The notes: generated by a model not told the origin, from the sequence alone. A DNA stretch of 63,266 nt from Rhodococcus phenolicus (GCF_001646785.1 NZ_LRRH01000119.1:1-63266), one strand, 5' to 3'. Positions 20,981 to 30,730 are shown, counted from the stretch's first letter. Program-made: numbers and translations.

Positions 20981-23900
20981 ATGCTGCGGGTCTCCGTTCT
21001 GGGCGAACAGGCGATCACCGACGATACGACCGGGGCCGTGGTGACCCGGTCGCCGCGGGCACTCGCGCTCGTCGCGTTCCTGGTCGCCCACGCGGGAACA
21101 CCCCAGCCCAGGCAACGGCTCGCGACCCTCTTCTGGCCCGATTCGCCCGAGGGACAGTCCCTGACCAACCTGCGGCGCGAACTCCATCATCTGAGGCAGG
21201 CGCTGGGCGACGAACCGTCCCTCGTGGTGACGGCCAAGGACTTGTGCTGGACCGACAGCACGTCGAGCAGCGCCGACCTGCGCGTCTTCGACGTCGAACG
21301 CACGGCCGCGCTGCAGGCGGCCCGCTCCGACGACCAGCGCGGAGCCGTCCTCCACGCGACGACCGCGCTCGACTCGTACGGCGGCGAGTTCCTGCCCGCC
21401 GTGTACGACGACTGGGCACTCGAGGTCCGGTCCGATCTCGAACGTCGGTGCGTGGAACTGTGCGATCTGCTGTCCGGCGCGCTCGTACGCACCGGCGATC
21501 CGGCGGGTGCGGTCGAGTTCGCGCGCCGCCGTGTCCGGCTGGCTCCGCTCGAGGAAGCCGGCTATCGCATCCTGATGCGGCTGCAGGCGCAGACAGGAGA
21601 CCGGGCCGGCGCCGCGAGTACCTATCACCGCTGCGCATCGCTTCTCGAACGTGAACTCGGCGTCGCCCCGGCCCCGGCGACGCGCGCCCTCGTCGAACGG
21701 ATTCTCGACACCGCGCCCGGCCGGCGAACTCCGATCCGCAGCGGACACACCACCGTAGGACTGGTCGGGCGCTCACACGAGATCGAACAGCTCGCCGCCG
21801 CGTGGGAGCGGGCGTCGTCCGGAACACCCGGGGCGGTCCTCATCCGCGGCGGCGCGGGCGTCGGGAAGACCCGGTTGCTCGCCGAGGTCGCGCACCTCGC
21901 CCAGGCCGCAGGTGCGACAGTGGCGCAGAGCGGGTGCTTCGCGACCTCCGGTGGGCTGGCTCTGGCTCCCGTCGCGGACTGGCTGCGTACCCCGGCGGTG
22001 GCAGCGGCGCGATCGGGTCTCGCCCCGGTATGGCGCACCGAGATCGATCGGCTGGTCCCGTCCGCCGACACGGACACCGATCGCTCTCGCGAACCCCACC
22101 TGCCTCGCGGTATCGGTGCGCTCGCCGACACCTGGCAGCGGCATCGCTTCTTCGAAGGGCTCGCCCGCGGTCTCGTCGGCGACGGTCGCCCGGTTCTGTT
22201 GACCCTGGACAACGTGCAATGGTGCGACCAGGAGACACTCACGTTTCTCGCGTTCTGCCTGGGGTCGACGCGTGATGCGCCCCTGCTGCTCGCGGCGGCC
22301 GCGCGGGACGACACCTCGGACACCGCCGCAGCGCTCGCCGAATGGTCGGAAGGCCTGGGCCGGTCGGGCACGGTGGCGGAGCTGCGATTGGGCCCACTGG
22401 ACGAAGCGGACGGTACGCGGCTGGCCGAAGCGATCGGTGGGCGATCGCTCACCGGTGAGGAACGGCCGTTGCTCCACACGGCGACCGGGGGCTTCCCGTT
22501 GTACATCGTCGAGGCGATGCGTTCGGCTTCCGATCGGAACGGCACGGCGCTGTCGGTCGAGGGTCTTTCGTCGGTGTTGCACCACCGCGTGGAGCAGTCG
22601 AGCCCGGAGGCTCGGGAGGTCGCTGCGCTGGCGGCCGCGGTCGGACGTGATTTCACGCTCGACCTGCTTGCGGAAGCGAGCGATCTCGGTGCGGACGCGG
22701 TCGTGCGGGCAGTCGACGAACTGTGGCGCCGACGCATCGTCACCGAGTTCCGGGAGGGCTACGACTTCACCCACGACCTGTTGCGCGACGCCGCGTACGC
22801 GACGGTCGGCGCGCCGAAACGGTGGCTGCTGCACCGCCGGCTCGCGCAGGCGCTCGAACTGTTGCATCGCGACGACACCGATCCGGTGTCGGCTCAGCTC
22901 GCCGAGCAGTACGCCCGGGGTGGGCGTCCGGATCGGGCGGTGCCGTATTTCCGTCGTGCGGCCGACATCGCGACCCGCCGGTTCGCCTACACCGAGGCCA
23001 TCCGGCTGCATCGACGAGCACTCGGGCTGGTCCGCGAGCGTCCGGGGACCGGCTCGGCCGCCCAGGAACTCGCGATACTCGAGGCGCTGGCGGCGCCGCT
23101 CAACGCCCGTTACGGCTATTCCTCCCCCGAGTTGCAGCGCACCCTCGAGCGTTCGATCGAACTGGCCGACGCGCTGGGCCGCACGGAGTCGACGATCGTC
23201 GGTCTCGTCGGCCTGTGGTCGACGCGGTTCGTCCGGGGCGACACCGCGGGGGCGCACCGGTCGGTCACCCGCGCGCTGACACTGGTTGTGCCCGAGACCG
23301 AACTGTGCGGATCGGCTCATTTCGCGTATGCGGGATCCGCGGTGAGTCTCGGCCGGCCGGCGGAGGCACTGCATCATTTCGCGCTCGCCGCCGAACTCAC
23401 CGAGGGCGCCCATTCGTGGACCGTCGGCACCCGCCCCGACGTGCACGGATGCGCGTGGGCTGCGCACGCGCACTGGCTGCTCGGCGACGACAACGCCGCG
23501 CGCGCCCGTTGCCGGGAGGCGATCGCGCTGGCCCGCGACGGCGACGACCCTTTCGTGCTGGCCGTGGCACTCGGGTACGGCGCGGTCACCCGGCAGTTGT
23601 GCCACGATCTGCCCGAGTTGCGCGAGACGGTCACCGAACTGCGGGAACTGTGCGCGCAGTACGACTTCGCGTACTACCGGGAGTGGGGGCTGATCCTCGA
23701 CGGCTGGTCCCGGGCGGACGGCGAGGACGGTGTCGGCGCGGTCCGGCGCGGGATCGCCCACCTGCGGGCGGCCGGTTCGTTCGCCCGGATGCCGTATTGG
23801 CTGGCGCTGCTCGCGGACCTGCTGCGCGACCGGCCCGGCGCCGCGAGCGCGACCCTCGATGCTGCGACGGTCGCCGCGCGTGCCCGCGACGACCGCTGGT

Positions 23901-24064
23901 GGCTGCCGGAGGTGATGCGGATGCGCGCCGCGTACGACGATGCCCCGGTCGCCGCGGAGCGGTTGCGGGCCGCGGCGCGGCTGGCAGCCGGTCACGGCAG
24001 CATCGCTCTGGTCCGTCGTTGCGAACGCGACCTCGACGGTCTCGGCGTTCCGCCCGTGCGGTGA
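20981..24064 (+). CDS. SARP-type regulator with BTAD and AAA ATPase domains
   Basis: The 1027-residue protein begins with an OmpR-like winged helix (residues 1-95, with LVAFLVAHAGTPQPRQRLA), continues with a bacterial transcriptional activator (BTAD) domain to about 250, then an AAA/NB-ARC-like ATPase with Walker A GGAGVGKT at 290-297 and a Walker B VLLTLDNVQWCD near 406-417. The remainder is helical repeats resembling TPRs. This is the AfsR/SARP-LAL architecture that activates secondary-metabolite or oxidative genes. The ATG has GGAGG 8 nt upstream. It lies 93 bp before a flavin oxidase gene on the same strand, its likeliest target, and 4.6 kb from the PKS. Confidence 0.88.
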   Translation: MLRVSVLGEQAITDDTTGAVVTRSPRALALVAFLVAHAGTPQPRQRLATLFWPDSPEGQSLTNLRRELHHLRQALGDEPSLVVTAKDLCWTDSTSSSADLRVFDVERTAALQAARSDDQRGAVLHATTALDSYGGEFLPAVYDDWALEVRSDLERRCVELCDLLSGALVRTGDPAGAVEFARRRVRLAPLEEAGYRILMRLQAQTGDRAGAASTYHRCASLLERELGVAPAPATRALVERILDTAPGRRTPIRSGHTTVGLVGRSHEIEQLAAAWERASSGTPGAVLIRGGAGVGKTRLLAEVAHLAQAAGATVAQSGCFATSGGLALAPVADWLRTPAVAAARSGLAPVWRTEIDRLVPSADTDTDRSREPHLPRGIGALADTWQRHRFFEGLARGLVGDGRPVLLTLDNVQWCDQETLTFLAFCLGSTRDAPLLLAAAARDDTSDTAAALAEWSEGLGRSGTVAELRLGPLDEADGTRLAEAIGGRSLTGEERPLLHTATGGFPLYIVEAMRSASDRNGTALSVEGLSSVLHHRVEQSSPEAREVAALAAAVGRDFTLDLLAEASDLGADAVVRAVDELWRRRIVTEFREGYDFTHDLLRDAAYATVGAPKRWLLHRRLAQALELLHRDDTDPVSAQLAEQYARGGRPDRAVPYFRRAADIATRRFAYTEAIRLHRRALGLVRERPGTGSAAQELAILEALAAPLNARYGYSSPELQRTLERSIELADALGRTESTIVGLVGLWSTRFVRGDTAGAHRSVTRALTLVVPETELCGSAHFAYAGSAVSLGRPAEALHHFALAAELTEGAHSWTVGTRPDVHGCAWAAHAHWLLGDDNAARARCREAIALARDGDDPFVLAVALGYGAVTRQLCHDLPELRETVTELRELCAQYDFAYYREWGLILDGWSRADGEDGVGAVRRGIAHLRAAGSFARMPYWLALLADLLRDRPGAASATLDAATVAARARDDRWWLPEVMRMRAAYDDAPVAAERLRAAARLAAGHGSIALVRRCERDLDGLGVPPVR

Positions 24065-24157
24065 CGGGCGCGGGCGGGCGAACGCTGCGCGAACGCCACG
24101 TTCCTAACGTCGGTTCCGGCATGCGAGGGACGCGTGCGCCGACCGATGGAGCTTCCG

Positions 24158-25585
24158 ATGACCACCACCCCGACCGGCACCACTGCCGCCTCGTTCGACG
24201 ACCTGACCGCGGCGCTGCGCGGCGATCTGATCACCCCGGACGATCCGGGCTACGACGAGGCGCGCGCCGTGTACAACGCGATGATCGACAAACGACCCGC
24301 GGCGATCGTGCGCTGCCGCGATGCCGTCGACGTCATCGCCTGCGTGCGGTTCGCCCGGGACTGCGGCCTCGAGCTCGCGGTGCGCGGCGGCGGTCACAAC
24401 GCGGCCGGCCTCGGCGTGTGGGACGACGCGCTGGTCGTCGACCTGTCGTCGATGCGCAGCACCACCGTCGATCCCGAACACCAAACCGTCCGGGTGGACG
24501 CGGGTTGTGTCTGGGGAGACGTCGACCACGCGACGGTGGGATTCGGGATGGCGACCCCGTCCGGGTTCCTGGCCTCCACCGGCGTGGCGGGTCTGACGCT
24601 CGGTGGCGGCATCGGTTATCTCACGCGCCGGTTCGGCCTGACGGTCGACAATCTGCTGGCGGCGGACGTGGTGCTCGCCGACGGCACGTTCGTGACGGCG
24701 CGCGAGGATTCGCACAGTGACCTGTTCTGGGCGCTGCGCGGCGGGGGCGGCAACTTCGGGATCGTCACCTCGTTCACGTTCCGCTGCCACGACATCGGCG
24801 AGCACGGCACGATCATCGGGGGGCCCGTGCTCTACGACATCGCCGACACCGCCGAGGTCATGCGCTGGTACCGCGAACTGCTGCCGTCGTTGCCGGAGGA
24901 GCTGAGCGGCTGGATCGGGTTGATCACCGTGCCGCCGGCGCCGCCGTTCCCCGAGGAACTGTGGGGTCGCGGCGCGTGCGTGATCGTCTGGTGCTACACC
25001 GGTCCGCACGACCGGGCGGACGAGGCGCTCGCACCGATCAGGGAGTTCGGGTCACCGATGCTGGTGGGCCTGCACGACATGCCGTTCACCGCCCTGCAGA
25101 GTGCGTTCGACGGACTGTATCCTGCTGGGCTGCAATGGTATTGGCGTGCGGACTTCTTCAACGAGATCTCCGATGCCGCGATCGACGTTCACTGCCGGTT
25201 CGGCGCGGCGCTGCCCACCGGGCATTCGACCATGCACCTCTACCCCATCGACGGTGCCGCCGGACGTGTGTCCGAGAGCGCCACGCCGTTCTCCTACCGG
25301 GACGGCGGCTGGGCCGGGGTCATCGTCGGCGTCGACCCGGACGCGGCCAACGCGGAACTCATCTCCCGGTGGGCCCGGGACTACTGGGAGGCCCTGCACC
25401 CGACATCGGCCGGCGGCGCCTACGTCAACTTTCTGATGGACGAGGGTCAGGACCGGGTCCGCGCGTCGTATCGCGGCAACTACGACCGGCTCGCCCGCAT
25501 CAAGCGGCGCAACGACCCGGACAACGTGTTCCACATCAACCAGAACGTGCGGCCCGCCGCGGATCCGGGGGCGCCGGTCGCCTGA
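24158..25585 (+). CDS. FAD-linked oxidase, berberine bridge enzyme-like
   Basis: The 475-residue enzyme has an FAD_binding_4 domain: AVRGGGHNAAGLG, in which His80 is the expected covalent flavin attachment site, followed by LTLGGGIGYLTRRFGLTVDN. A C-terminal BBE motif is present (YVNFLMDEGQDRVRASYRGN, then YDRLARIKRRNDPDNVF). At the position where bicovalent members carry a second cysteine link this protein has SGFLASTGV, so the flavin is probably attached through histidine only. Such enzymes oxidise sugars, alcohols or natural-product rings with O2. I start at the ATG with GGAG 6 nt upstream; in-frame starts up to 24 bp further up exist. It is downstream of the SARP gene. Confidence 0.9.
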   Translation: MTTTPTGTTAASFDDLTAALRGDLITPDDPGYDEARAVYNAMIDKRPAAIVRCRDAVDVIACVRFARDCGLELAVRGGGHNAAGLGVWDDALVVDLSSMRSTTVDPEHQTVRVDAGCVWGDVDHATVGFGMATPSGFLASTGVAGLTLGGGIGYLTRRFGLTVDNLLAADVVLADGTFVTAREDSHSDLFWALRGGGGNFGIVTSFTFRCHDIGEHGTIIGGPVLYDIADTAEVMRWYRELLPSLPEELSGWIGLITVPPAPPFPEELWGRGACVIVWCYTGPHDRADEALAPIREFGSPMLVGLHDMPFTALQSAFDGLYPAGLQWYWRADFFNEISDAAIDVHCRFGAALPTGHSTMHLYPIDGAAGRVSESATPFSYRDGGWAGVIVGVDPDAANAELISRWARDYWEALHPTSAGGAYVNFLMDEGQDRVRASYRGNYDRLARIKRRNDPDNVFHINQNVRPAADPGAPVA

Positions 25586-25624
25586 AGCCGGGCCCGTTCG
25601 CGCGGGCTGGCGGCTTCGCCGCCC

Positions 25625-25665
25625 GTGTGCCTTCGTGGCGGCGGGGAACCGCCACAAGGGCACAC
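25625..25665. terminator. Bidirectional terminator between oxidase and hpxO
   Basis: A 17-pair stem (25625-25641 with 25649-25665, two mismatches, GTGTGC / GCACAC at the base) lies between the two convergent genes. A second hairpin, GAAGCC...GGCTTC with inner GCCCG/CGGGC (25584-25617), overlaps the oxidase stop codon and would add to termination. Confidence 0.7.
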
Positions 25666-25672
25666 CGGGGCA

Positions 25673-26830
25673 TCAGCCCAGCGGGTTACCGACGATGTTC
25701 GAGACGATGCCGCGGATGATGCCGGTGCCGTCCTCGGTGCGCAGTTCGTCGTACCAGGCCCGCGTGACGTCCGGGTCCTTCGCGTGGGTGACGTCGCTGC
25801 GCTTGCGGGCCCGCAACACCAACTCCCCCGCCCGGGCGGTTCTGCGGTCCCGGTACCGGACGAGGGCGTCCTCGACGCCGAGCGTGTTCGTCTGCAGCGC
25901 GATGGCGAGTACGACGGCATCCTCCATTGCCGAGCAGCCGCCCTGTCCGATGTCGGGTGTGGTGTTGTGCCCCGCGTCGCCGAGCAGCGCCACCCGCCCT
26001 TTCACCCAGTTGTCGAACGGGTCGATGTCGAAGATCTCGACGCGGTTGACGGCGAACGGATCGAGCATGCCGATCAGCTTGTGCACCTGCGGCGCCCAAC
26101 CGGAGAAATACTCGGCGAGAACGTTTTTCGCGGCAGATCGGTCGTAGTCGAGTCCGGCGGGCAACGGGACGTCGAAGAAGAAGTAGAAGCGACTCCCGGC
26201 GACCGGCATGAGTGACACACGCTTGCCGTCCCCGACGTAGGTCGTCCACTGGGTGGCAGGGGCGATGGTCTCGTCGATGTCTACGAGGCCGTTGAAGTTG
26301 ACGTAGCCCGCATACCGACGTTCGACGGGTTCACCGAGCACGTGGTCGCGGGTGCGGGACCTGGCCCCGTCCGCGCCGATCAGGATGTCGCCGGTTGCGG
26401 TGCTGCCGTCGGCGAAGGTGGCGGTCACGGCGTCACCGTCGTCGGCGATGTCCACCATGCGCATCCCCAATCGGATGTGCTCGGTGCCCAATTCGTTCAT
26501 CAGCATCGACTGGAGTTCGGCACGGGACACCGGATACGGCCGCTGCCCGGCCTGTTCGACGATCGGCCACAGGCTGAACTCGGTCATCGTCTCGCCTGTG
26601 AATCCGTCCCGGTAGGCCATCGTCTCCATCGGACCGCCGAGCTCTGCGATCTGTTTCTCGAGCCCGAGATAGTTCAGGCATTTGACACCGTTGGGCCACA
26701 ACGAGATCGCCGCGCCCACCGGCTTGTTCTCGACCACCTGCTCGTACACCTCCACATCCCAGCCGATGCGCTGCAACGCGATTCCCGCACTGAGACCTCC
26801 CATACCGGCGCCGATGACGATGGCCTTCAC
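25673..26830 (-). CDS. hpxO: FAD-dependent urate hydroxylase
   Basis: The 385-residue flavoprotein follows Klebsiella HpxO closely along its length, as I recall that sequence: [14 protein letters not shown] near residue 8, [75 protein letters not shown] and [11 protein letters not shown]. HpxO uses NADH, FAD and O2 to turn urate into 5-hydroxyisourate, opening purine ring catabolism. The GTG start has GAGGAG at ideal spacing. No other uric acid or allantoin gene is in the window, so it acts alone here or with genes elsewhere. It is convergent with the flavin oxidase. A related aromatic hydroxylase cannot be excluded. Confidence 0.85.
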   Translation of the reverse strand: MKAIVIGAGMGGLSAGIALQRIGWDVEVYEQVVENKPVGAAISLWPNGVKCLNYLGLEKQIAELGGPMETMAYRDGFTGETMTEFSLWPIVEQAGQRPYPVSRAELQSMLMNELGTEHIRLGMRMVDIADDGDAVTATFADGSTATGDILIGADGARSRTRDHVLGEPVERRYAGYVNFNGLVDIDETIAPATQWTTYVGDGKRVSLMPVAGSRFYFFFDVPLPAGLDYDRSAAKNVLAEYFSGWAPQVHKLIGMLDPFAVNRVEIFDIDPFDNWVKGRVALLGDAGHNTTPDIGQGGCSAMEDAVVLAIALQTNTLGVEDALVRYRDRRTARAGELVLRARKRSDVTHAKDPDVTRAWYDELRTEDGTGIIRGIVSNIVGNPLG

Positions 26831-27206
26831 TCGTGCTCCTCACGTCGACTACCGGATCACCGTAGGGCGGTCGTGTAACACCCTTTCGACGCGAATTTCA
26901 CGGGCGCGTTAAGAGGCCGCGTCAGCGGAGAGCGACGGCGGCGACGCCGGGCTCGCTCTCGCCCGGGATCGAGACGACGGAACGGTCCACGCCGGTACCG
27001 GACTCCGGCCGTGCCGGGTACAGGCATCCACGGTGGTTCGTGACGCGAGGGAACGCGGGTGTCCGCTGGACGAGAAATTGCGAAGCGCATCGGCTCGATG
27101 CCGAAGATGGTCTACGTCACCCCGGACCGCGGTGAACGTCAGCCGGAGAAAGTGAGGGGCACCCGTGAGCATGCGCCGCCGTCGACCGGTTGACGCTGCC
27201 GGGCGA
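26831..27206. other. Intergenic region without recognised gene
   Basis: These 376 bp separate the hpxO start from the 3' end of the DHFR-like pseudogene. Open frames on both strands are short and arginine-rich. A plus-strand frame near 27090 reads RIGSMPKMVYVTPDRGERQP without a recognisable family and may be a gene scrap. No hairpin or operator is clear. Confidence 0.35.
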
Positions 27207-27819
27207 TCACCGCTGCCGGACCGCGTAGGTCAGGTGGGTCATCCGCTGCGTCGGCTCTGCACGGACCGGCTCCAGGGCCACGCGGCCCGCGTCCACGCCC
27301 TCGAACAGGCGGACGCCGGAGCCGAACAGCACGGGTGAGAGCGCGATCGTGAACTCGTCGACCCGGCCGGCGTTCAGGTACTCCAGGATCGTTGCGCCGC
27401 CGCCGGCGATGCGGACATCCCGGTCGCCGGCGGCGCGGCGTGCCCGGTCGAACGCGATCTCGACACCGTCGTCTACGAAGTGGAAAGTGGTCCCGCCGGG
27501 CCGCCCCCAGGAGTCACGCTTCGTGTGCGTCAGGACGAAGACCGGCGTGTGGAACGGCGCATCCTCCGGCCACGCCTGCGTCGAACATGCGCCTGCCCAT
27601 CACGCTCGCGCCGGTGCGCGCGAACGTCTCCCGCAGGATGTCGTTGTCGCGCCCCTCCTCGCCGCCGTCGCCGAGCGTCAGGTTCTCCCGGAAGAACCGC
27701 TGCGGGAAGACCCACTGCTGCAGCTCCCTCCACTGCCGGCCCATCAGGTTCTCGGGGGACCCGGGCGCGTTGAAGCTGTCCAGCGACATCGACACGCTGA
27801 AGAACACCTTTCCGGCCAT
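27207..27819 (-). pseudogene. DHFR-like (RibD C-terminal) protein, frameshifted
   Basis: The N-terminal half reads MAGKVFFSVSMSLDSFNAPG and RETFARTGASVMGRRMFDAG, and the C-terminal half, in another frame, reads PEDAPFHTPVFVLTHTKRDS, DVRIAGGGATILEYLNAGRV and DEFTIALSPVLFGSGVRLFE up to a stop at 27207. Together they make one RibD C-terminal/dihydrofolate-reductase-like domain of normal size (about 204 codons). The break lies at about 27566-27574, in GTGGCCGGAGG, where a small deletion seems to have removed part of a normal spacer. The ATG overlaps the stop of the SRPBCC gene (TGATG), so translation would be coupled. A sequencing error is possible. Confidence 0.8.
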
Positions 27820-28325
27820 CAGGTCTCCGCTCCCTTCCGGACGATCCCGAGGACGTAGGCGGCCAGGTTGCCGAGGGTCTGCCGACCGCCCTCGATCGCG
27901 TGATATTTCTCGACCGCCTCGTCGCGAATTTCCCTGGTGGGGAATGCCGTGCGCATCTCGATCCGGGTCGCCGCGCCTTCGGGCTCGAACGTCAGGACGG
28001 ACACGAACGCATCGGGGTCGCCGCGCGACTCGCCGTGGAGCAGCGCGATCCGCTGCGGCGGGACGATGTCGGTCCAGGAGATCCACTCCGGGTAGTCCGT
28101 TCCGTCCGGTCCGTGCATCACGAAAACCCACTCTCCGCCGACGCGAAATTCGAACGCCCGCGTGGTGGTGGTGAACCCGTCCGGCCCCCACCAGCGCGAC
28201 AGGTGCCGCACCTCGGTGAACGCCTCGAAGACCAGCTCTCTCGGGGCACCGATGATCCGGGAGATCACTATCTCGCGGTCCGCGGCCGCGGGCTGCGCAA
28301 ACACCCCTCGTTCCGTTGCGCTCAT
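27819..28325 (-). CDS. SRPBCC / AHSA1-like ligand-binding protein
   Basis: The 168-residue protein has the START-like AHSA1 pattern: REIVISRIIGAPRELVFEAF, then VRHLSRWWGPDGFTTTTRAF, and GGEWVFVMHGPDGTDYPEWI. The family forms a hydrophobic cavity; in bacteria it typically sits beside ArsR-type repressors, as here, and its substrate is rarely known. It is the second gene of the arsR operon, starting 3 nt after the arsR stop, and overlaps the start of the DHFR-like gene by one base. Cytoplasmic, no signal sequence. Confidence 0.88.
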   Translation of the reverse strand: MSATERGVFAQPAAADREIVISRIIGAPRELVFEAFTEVRHLSRWWGPDGFTTTTRAFEFRVGGEWVFVMHGPDGTDYPEWISWTDIVPPQRIALLHGESRGDPDAFVSVLTFEPEGAATRIEMRTAFPTREIRDEAVEKYHAIEGGRQTLGNLAAYVLGIVRKGAET

Positions 28326-28328
28326 CAG

Positions 28329-28670
28329 TCAGTCCTCCTGCCGTTCCTGCTCGAGTTCCCGCACGTACTCGTCCAGCCGGTCGAAGCTCTCGTTCCAGAA
28401 CCGCTCGAAGCCACCGGTCCACTCGTGAACCGGTCGCAGTCCTCGGGCATCGAGGCCGTACAGCCGTTGCTTGCCGGCCCGGCGGTCCCTCACCAGCCCG
28501 ACCTCCCGGAGCACCCGCAGATGTTTGGACGCCCCCGGCTGGCTCATCCTCAGCTCCTGAGCCAGCTCCGTCACCGGCCGTTCGCCCGTCCGCAGCAGCA
28601 TCAGGATCTGCCGTCGCTGCGGCTCGGCGATCGCGTTGAAGACGTCCGATGTCGTCGCTGTTCGTGCCAT
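28329..28670 (-). CDS. ArsR-family transcriptional repressor
   Basis: The 113-residue protein is a compact winged-helix repressor: FNAIAEPQRRQILMLLRTGE, then PVTELAQELRMSQPGASKHL with recognition helix, and RVLREVGLVRDRRAGKQRLY. There are no cysteine pairs of the metal-sensing type, so it probably responds to an organic signal or to none, as is common for ArsR partners of SRPBCC genes. I start at MARTATTSDVF (28670). A perfect palindrome just upstream is the evident autoregulatory operator. Confidence 0.9.
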   Translation of the reverse strand: MARTATTSDVFNAIAEPQRRQILMLLRTGERPVTELAQELRMSQPGASKHLRVLREVGLVRDRRAGKQRLYGLDARGLRPVHEWTGGFERFWNESFDRLDEYVRELEQERQED

Positions 28671-28676
28671 GCAACC

Positions 28677-28704
28677 GATCATATTCCTATATCGGAATAT
28701 GATC
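28677..28704. promoter_or_regulatory. Perfect palindromic operator of the arsR operon
   Basis: GATCATATTCC (28677-28687) and GGAATATGATC (28694-28704) are perfect 11-bp inverted arms around a 6-bp TATATC spacer, only 6 bp upstream of the arsR start. It is strikingly AT-rich for this genome and would overlap the promoter, fitting autorepression. Confidence 0.85.
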
Positions 28705-28831
28705 AACCTCGTGCGGGCATCCGACAGGCCTCGCAGGTTCACCCGCGGAGGGTGATGCGTCGGCGCGCTACGCCGGGCGACGGTGGATCCGGCACCCATT
28801 CGAACGTCACACCGACCGATCGGAGCTGCAC

Positions 28832-30730
28832 ATGTGTCAGGGAGCGAAGGAGCCGACACCGTCGACCACCGCGAGCAACCGCGAGGCGGTGCACCGGTAC
28901 GACATGGACGATCGGCAGGACTTCACCGACGCTCGCCGGGGCCTGATCGCCGAACTGCCCGGCAATGTGGTCGGTCCCGACGGTTCGGTGATCTTCGACC
29001 CGCACGACTTCGATTTCATCGGCGACGACGCCGAAGCGCCCGATTCGGTGGAACCGAGCTTGTGGCGGCAGTCGCAGCTGATGAAACACGGCGGCCTGTA
29101 CAAGGTCACCGAGGGGCTGTATCAGGTCCGCAACAACGACATCGCGAACCTCACGGTGATCGAGGGTGAGGACGGGATCGTCGTCGTCGACTGCATGGCA
29201 GGCGTGGAATCCGCGCGGCAGGGTATGAGCCTGCTCCGCGAGCACGTCACCGACAAGCCCGTCGTCGCGGTGATCTACACCCACACCCACATCGACCACT
29301 ACGGCGGGGTGAAAGGCGTCGTCGACGCCGAGGACGTGGCGTCCGGGAAGGTACCGATCATCGCGCCGGGACACCAGTTCGACAAGTACGCGATCGGCGA
29401 GAACGTGGTGGCCGGCAACGCGATGGCACGCCGCGCCGCGTACGCCTTCGGCGGCTTCCTCGAATCCGGACCGAAGGGGTTCCTCACCTGCGGCATCGGC
29501 ATCGCCAGCACGAAGGGACCCGAAGTCTCCTACATCTCCCCCACGGATCTGATCACCGAGACGGGCACCCGGCGCGAGATCGCCGGACTCGAATTCGAGT
29601 TCCTCTATGCGCCCGACACCGAAGCCCCCGAGGAGATGCACATCTGGCTGCCGCAGTTGCGGGCGCTGACCTGCGCGGAGAACGCCAACCATTCGCTGCA
29701 CAACATCCAGACGCTGCGCGGCGCCCGCACCCGTGATGCCCGCAACTTCGCGCGCTACCTCGACGAGACGCTCGAGCGATGGGGAGATGCCGCCGAGGTG
29801 CACTATGGGCCGCACACGTGGCCGGTGTGGGGCAACGCGAACATCACCGCATTCATCGAATCCCAGCGCGACACCTACAAATACATCCACGACCAGGCAT
29901 TGCGCCTGGCCAACAAGGGATACACGCCCCTCGAGGCCGCAGAGGTCGTCGAACTGCCCGAGGAACTGGCTCGCAACTGGGCCAACCGCGGCTATCACGG
30001 CACGCTGCACCACGATGTGCGTGCGGTGTTCACGAAGGAACTGGGCATGTGGGACGGCGATCCGGTCTCGCTGCACCCACATCCACCGGTCGAATCGGCC
30101 CAGCGGTTCGTCGCATTCGCCGGTGCGGACAGCATTCTCGCCGAGGGACGCCGGGCTTTCGACACCGGTGACTATCGGTGGGCCACCCAGATCCTGCATC
30201 CGCTGGTGTTCGCAGATCCGGACAACACCGCGGCCCGCGAACTGCAGGCCGATGCCTACGAGCAGATGGGCTACCAGGCAGAGGGTCCGCAGTGGCGGGG
30301 GATCTTCCTCAGTGCTGCAAAGGAACTGCGCGAAGGACCCCAGCCGATGCCGTTCGTCACCGCGAGCCGCGACAGCATCCTCGCCATGCCGATCGACATC
30401 CTGTTCGACTTCGTCGCCGTGCAGATCGACGGCCCCAAGGCGGCCGACGCGGACATCCGGATCGATTTCGAGTTCACCGACGAGGGCGTCCGATGGACGA
30501 TGTGGATCCGTCGAGGTGTCCTCAACGCGCGCCGCGGATCGTCCCCGCAGCCGCCGCTGACCGTGTCGGGCCCGAAGGCCGCGCTCGTAGGGGTCCTCGT
30601 GCAACCCGGCTCCGCGCAGAAACTGCAGGAGTCCGGTGCGATCACCCTGGACGGCGACGAGCAGGTTCTGTCCGATTTCGCGGCGCTGCTCGACGAGTTC
30701 GACCCCAGCTTCCCGATCGTCACCCCGTAG
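28832..30730 (+). CDS. Alkyl sulfatase, SdsA1/BDS1-type metallo-beta-lactamase
   Basis: The 632-residue enzyme has the zinc motif THTHIDHYGG (His151, His153, Asp155, His156), a dimerisation-like helical middle, and a C-terminal SCP2-type domain (about 520-632), the order seen in SdsA1. It should hydrolyse alkyl sulfates such as SDS to alcohol and sulfate. Further metal ligands in ENANHSLHNIQTLRGARTRD and VHYGPHTWPVWG are present. No signal peptide is visible, unlike SdsA1, so it may act in the cytoplasm. The ATG has GGAG about 7 nt upstream. It is divergent from the arsR operon and convergent with a LuxR-type regulator. Confidence 0.9.
   Translation: MCQGAKEPTPSTTASNREAVHRYDMDDRQDFTDARRGLIAELPGNVVGPDGSVIFDPHDFDFIGDDAEAPDSVEPSLWRQSQLMKHGGLYKVTEGLYQVRNNDIANLTVIEGEDGIVVVDCMAGVESARQGMSLLREHVTDKPVVAVIYTHTHIDHYGGVKGVVDAEDVASGKVPIIAPGHQFDKYAIGENVVAGNAMARRAAYAFGGFLESGPKGFLTCGIGIASTKGPEVSYISPTDLITETGTRREIAGLEFEFLYAPDTEAPEEMHIWLPQLRALTCAENANHSLHNIQTLRGARTRDARNFARYLDETLERWGDAAEVHYGPHTWPVWGNANITAFIESQRDTYKYIHDQALRLANKGYTPLEAAEVVELPEELARNWANRGYHGTLHHDVRAVFTKELGMWDGDPVSLHPHPPVESAQRFVAFAGADSILAEGRRAFDTGDYRWATQILHPLVFADPDNTAARELQADAYEQMGYQAEGPQWRGIFLSAAKELREGPQPMPFVTASRDSILAMPIDILFDFVAVQIDGPKAADADIRIDFEFTDEGVRWTMWIRRGVLNARRGSSPQPPLTVSGPKAALVGVLVQPGSAQKLQESGAITLDGDEQVLSDFAALLDEFDPSFPIVTP

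Noticed and set aside
26857-27090. 77-codon minus-strand frame upstream of hpxO
   Set aside because: Arg-rich composition typical of non-coding frames, no ribosome site, no family.
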